Assembly: GCF_002443255.2 (NCBI RefSeq)
Contig: NW_019211454.1
Coordinates: 50,469,885-50,533,884, forward strand
Length of the DNA: 64,000 nucleotides
Reading direction: 5' to 3'
Source: Varroa destructor
Lineage: Eukaryota > Arthropoda > Arachnida > Mesostigmata > Varroidae
Shown: positions 61,435 to 64,000 of the stretch, in pieces
How positions within the stretch are numbered: position 1 is the first letter of the stretch
How the letters are laid out: every line of letters begins with the position of its first letter
Translations under genes and position numbers: made by a program
The notes under the pieces: model-generated
Databases searched by the model: none
What the model was told of the DNA's origin: nothing
Seen by the model: the letters and a program-made list of their open reading frames with translations, nothing else

Positions 61435-64000
61435 GGGAATTTTCTAATCTGTGTGCAACATGACACTAATATTTGATCTAACTTTCTGATAAGTTGCGCT
61501 GTGTTTCGGTTCATATTTCTTCAATCATTCGTGTACGTAATGGTTTTTTGCGTGTTTGTCAAACTTCTCGTGAACGTGAAACGTACAACTCATGTTATTT
61601 AGTCTATGATCGACTCATCTTTCTACTATGAGATTCAATATTATTATCGAACTATTTTTTGATTTGAAATAAGTCGGTTTTCGTCATCTGTCATGTCGTG
61701 TTTTTTATAGTCCTGTACAATTCATGTGTACGATGATGTTATGCGCCTTTTTACTCATGTTTTGAATCATCCTTGATGAGATTAAGTCTCTTCATCCGCC
61801 ATACGCCTGAGTTCATATTCCCTAGAACTACCGATCAATTTATGTGCGACATGTCAACTCTACCGCATACCTATGAAGCTTCACATGTTTTAGTTGTTAG
61901 AACGTTTTTATGCTATATGCGACATCCATGGGTTACATTCGCTCTATTGCGTTCTCCGTGGCCCTGTATCAAGCATTAATATGTCTAATCAATCGACCTC
62001 CTTGAGAGTTTATGTGCGATATCGGTGTTTACGTGTATCTACTCGCTCGCATTGCATGTACATATGTCTAATCTGTCATGTTGTGGGCTAATGTGTGGCA
62101 AACCTTATCAGTAGGTATAATACGTCAGTAGAATCTGAGTTTGATCGGTCATACTTTATACGGGCATACCTCTGCTATATCAATCATAGTATGTTCTTAT
62201 CTGGCGATTTATACGTATGCCAGCATATCTTCCAATTTAGGTTTAGGTATAGGCCGTTGCATTTGACCCATTTTCATTGATTGCCATATTTTGTGTCCGC
62301 TTATTTTACACAGTGAAGTTCTTTGTTTCGCTATGTTTTTTTGATCTACGGTTTCTCGTAAACTTTGGCCAGTTAATTTGCATAGTCACTGAGATCGGTA
62401 CTCGCTAGTGGGTTTCTGTCTTTGCAGTTCCAATCTGTACAAGTTTAGCTATGCTAAATAGGGTTATAACCAATAAACTTTTCACTTCTCTCTAGCTCCG
62501 TTTTTTCGAAGTTCATGTACTCTCTGTCGAGTATGCGTGCACGATGCGCGCGTACCTATCGGATTATCCATCTTTAATATCGCCTATGCTTTATATTGGA
62601 GCTGTCGCGTTTGTCGTCGTCGGATCCGTCGTACTTTTCGCGGGTGTATGTCATCGTTTTGTATATACCGTCCGTAAATATGCAGTTGTTTGCTCTGCAT
62701 TTGAGATAAAATTTTACGTATGCCTGTCGATGTATTCTTCGTGAATCGATGTTTGCCGGTTGTGGGTATATGTCAAGGAGGTGGTAGCAAATGTTTCGAA
62801 TAACTTCGTGGGTGTATTCGTGGTCCTATTTGTCGTGTGTGTATGTCTGGTAGTATCGGAGTATTCTTCTTTATAAGGCCTTGGATTACTCAGCGCCAGT
62901 AAACCCAAGATTTAAGACTTAACCTGCGGTATTCGTTGCAGGTTTAAGCCTGCTTTGTTATACCTTGTGGATATACGCCTGGTCCATAGCGTACTTTACA
63001 TAATTACAAATTGAGGGTTGTATTGCCCGTCTCAGGCGTCTTGTGAAAGGGCTGCCATATTTTCCGTTAATTTGACTTGTGGTATTTCCCCAGACTTAAA
63101 TCTCTTCTCTTAGTTGCCATCAGTTGAGATATGATTTTTCACTTTTGATGTTGATTTTTGTCTGATCCATTATATTTTTTAAAGTATAGATGATCCGTAG
63201 CGCTAGCTATTTCTGTTCTTTCCTTTTGGTAGAAAATGAGCTTCTGCTTATAACTTCCTTAAGGTTATATATACTAAGATTTTCTCAGGTTCATATTGGA
63301 GTTATAACTGTTCAAAACTTGCTAGCTTTTCTGCCACAGTTTTGACAGGCTAGCTTGTTGCGTTTTCCTAGGTCTCATCTTTTTGATTTTATATCGTTTA
63401 AATAAACTTGTGTTTAATTAATAAATACCTCAAGAACAATTTCGTGTGCCTTATGGCCTTCTGTTCTGTTCTCCGCCTGTCTAGGACTGTTCTGTCCCGA
63501 ATTTCACGACTCATAGTCTGATCTACTACGTACGTAAATGTACACTTGTTGTGTTGCGTTTTAGTCCATCGTATTATGAATTTTTTAATTATTTAACTCT
63601 ATTATGTTATGCTTTCATAAATCCGTATTTGGGTCGACGAATTTTCCAGGAGTTTCATCTGTGGCACTTTTTATCTGCCACATTTGTCATAGATCTCCTA
63701 AAAGAATAAAAGTGTATCATCCATAGAAAATCAGTGTGGAGCTATTACGGGATGACTTGCGAGTGCGTAGCGGTTGCCAATCTAGGTAGTCAGGGTCCGA
63801 ATAAACTCGAAAGTTTAAACCCTACATATATTCTGATAGTTACATGTCTCATCACCTATGTTTGCATAAATTTTTAACCCTTGTCTCGATTCGCATAAAT
63901 CAAAGGTTTGTCTGATCGTTATGGTCTAATGGTATGTCCAACTCTAGAGACTGTTCATAATTTAAGATCTGATTTTTTGTTTTCAGTATATCTATGTCTA
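61435..64000 (+). repeat. Array 2, part 8, continuing past the window end
   Basis: T-rich units resume after the mariner relic, for example TTTTTGTCTGATCCATTATA near 63157 and GTTTGTCTGATCGTTATGG near 63906. The divergence is higher than in parts 1-4. An A-richer stretch at about 63690-63850 lacks units. No gene is seen; the open frames 61773-61979 and 62544-62744 are considered by-products. The array reaches the last base, so its full size is unknown. Confidence 0.7.

Noticed and set aside
48594..62744. Plus-strand hydrophobic open frames in array 2 (for example 52698-53033, 50306-50575, 56028-56273)
   Set aside because: Same cause as in array 1. They stop and start with array units and have no conserved motif.

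Overview
The window looks like non-coding or heterochromatic DNA from an animal nuclear genome. It is AT-rich, has one 100-base assembly gap (5606-5705) and no open frame longer than 166 codons. It contains no bacterial-style operons or recognisable bacterial genes. The best-supported coding remains are dead mariner-family (Tc1/mariner, DD34D type) transposase relics, which point to an animal without proving it. I cannot name the species.

Layout: (1) 1-19.6 kb is AT-rich, largely unique sequence with TA and other microsatellites, the gap, one plausible two-exon gene fragment (6878-7395), a possible exon just after the gap (5960-6094), a 74-bp dispersed duplication and several faint tRNA-like repeats. 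(2) 19.6-27.4 kb is a long degenerate tandem array. Its plus strand is T-rich and A-poor, and an anchor word like GTCTGCTCTGTAG recurs about every 39-54 bases. (3) 27.4-48.4 kb is mostly unique AT-rich sequence with no convincing gene, a few tRNA-like relics and small palindromes. (4) 48.4 kb to the window end is a second, larger array with the same strand bias. Its unit is about 30 bases, with a core like TATGTCTGATCTGT followed by a T-run and CGTAGG. It is broken by compositionally distinct islands of about 150-900 bases, and at least two, perhaps four, of these hold decayed mariner pieces in the plus orientation.

The two arrays share a core word (GTCTG[A/C]TCTGT) and orientation, so they are probably related satellite families. 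The clearest mariner relic (about 60557-61434) carries a 21-bp perfect fold-back palindrome that looks like a templated inverted duplication inside the old coding sequence. Most long plus-strand open frames in the arrays (Phe/Leu/Ser/Cys/Tyr-rich) are by-products of the T-rich strand and are not listed as genes. No working gene network can be described. The window is mainly a record of satellite growth, transposon insertion and decay.
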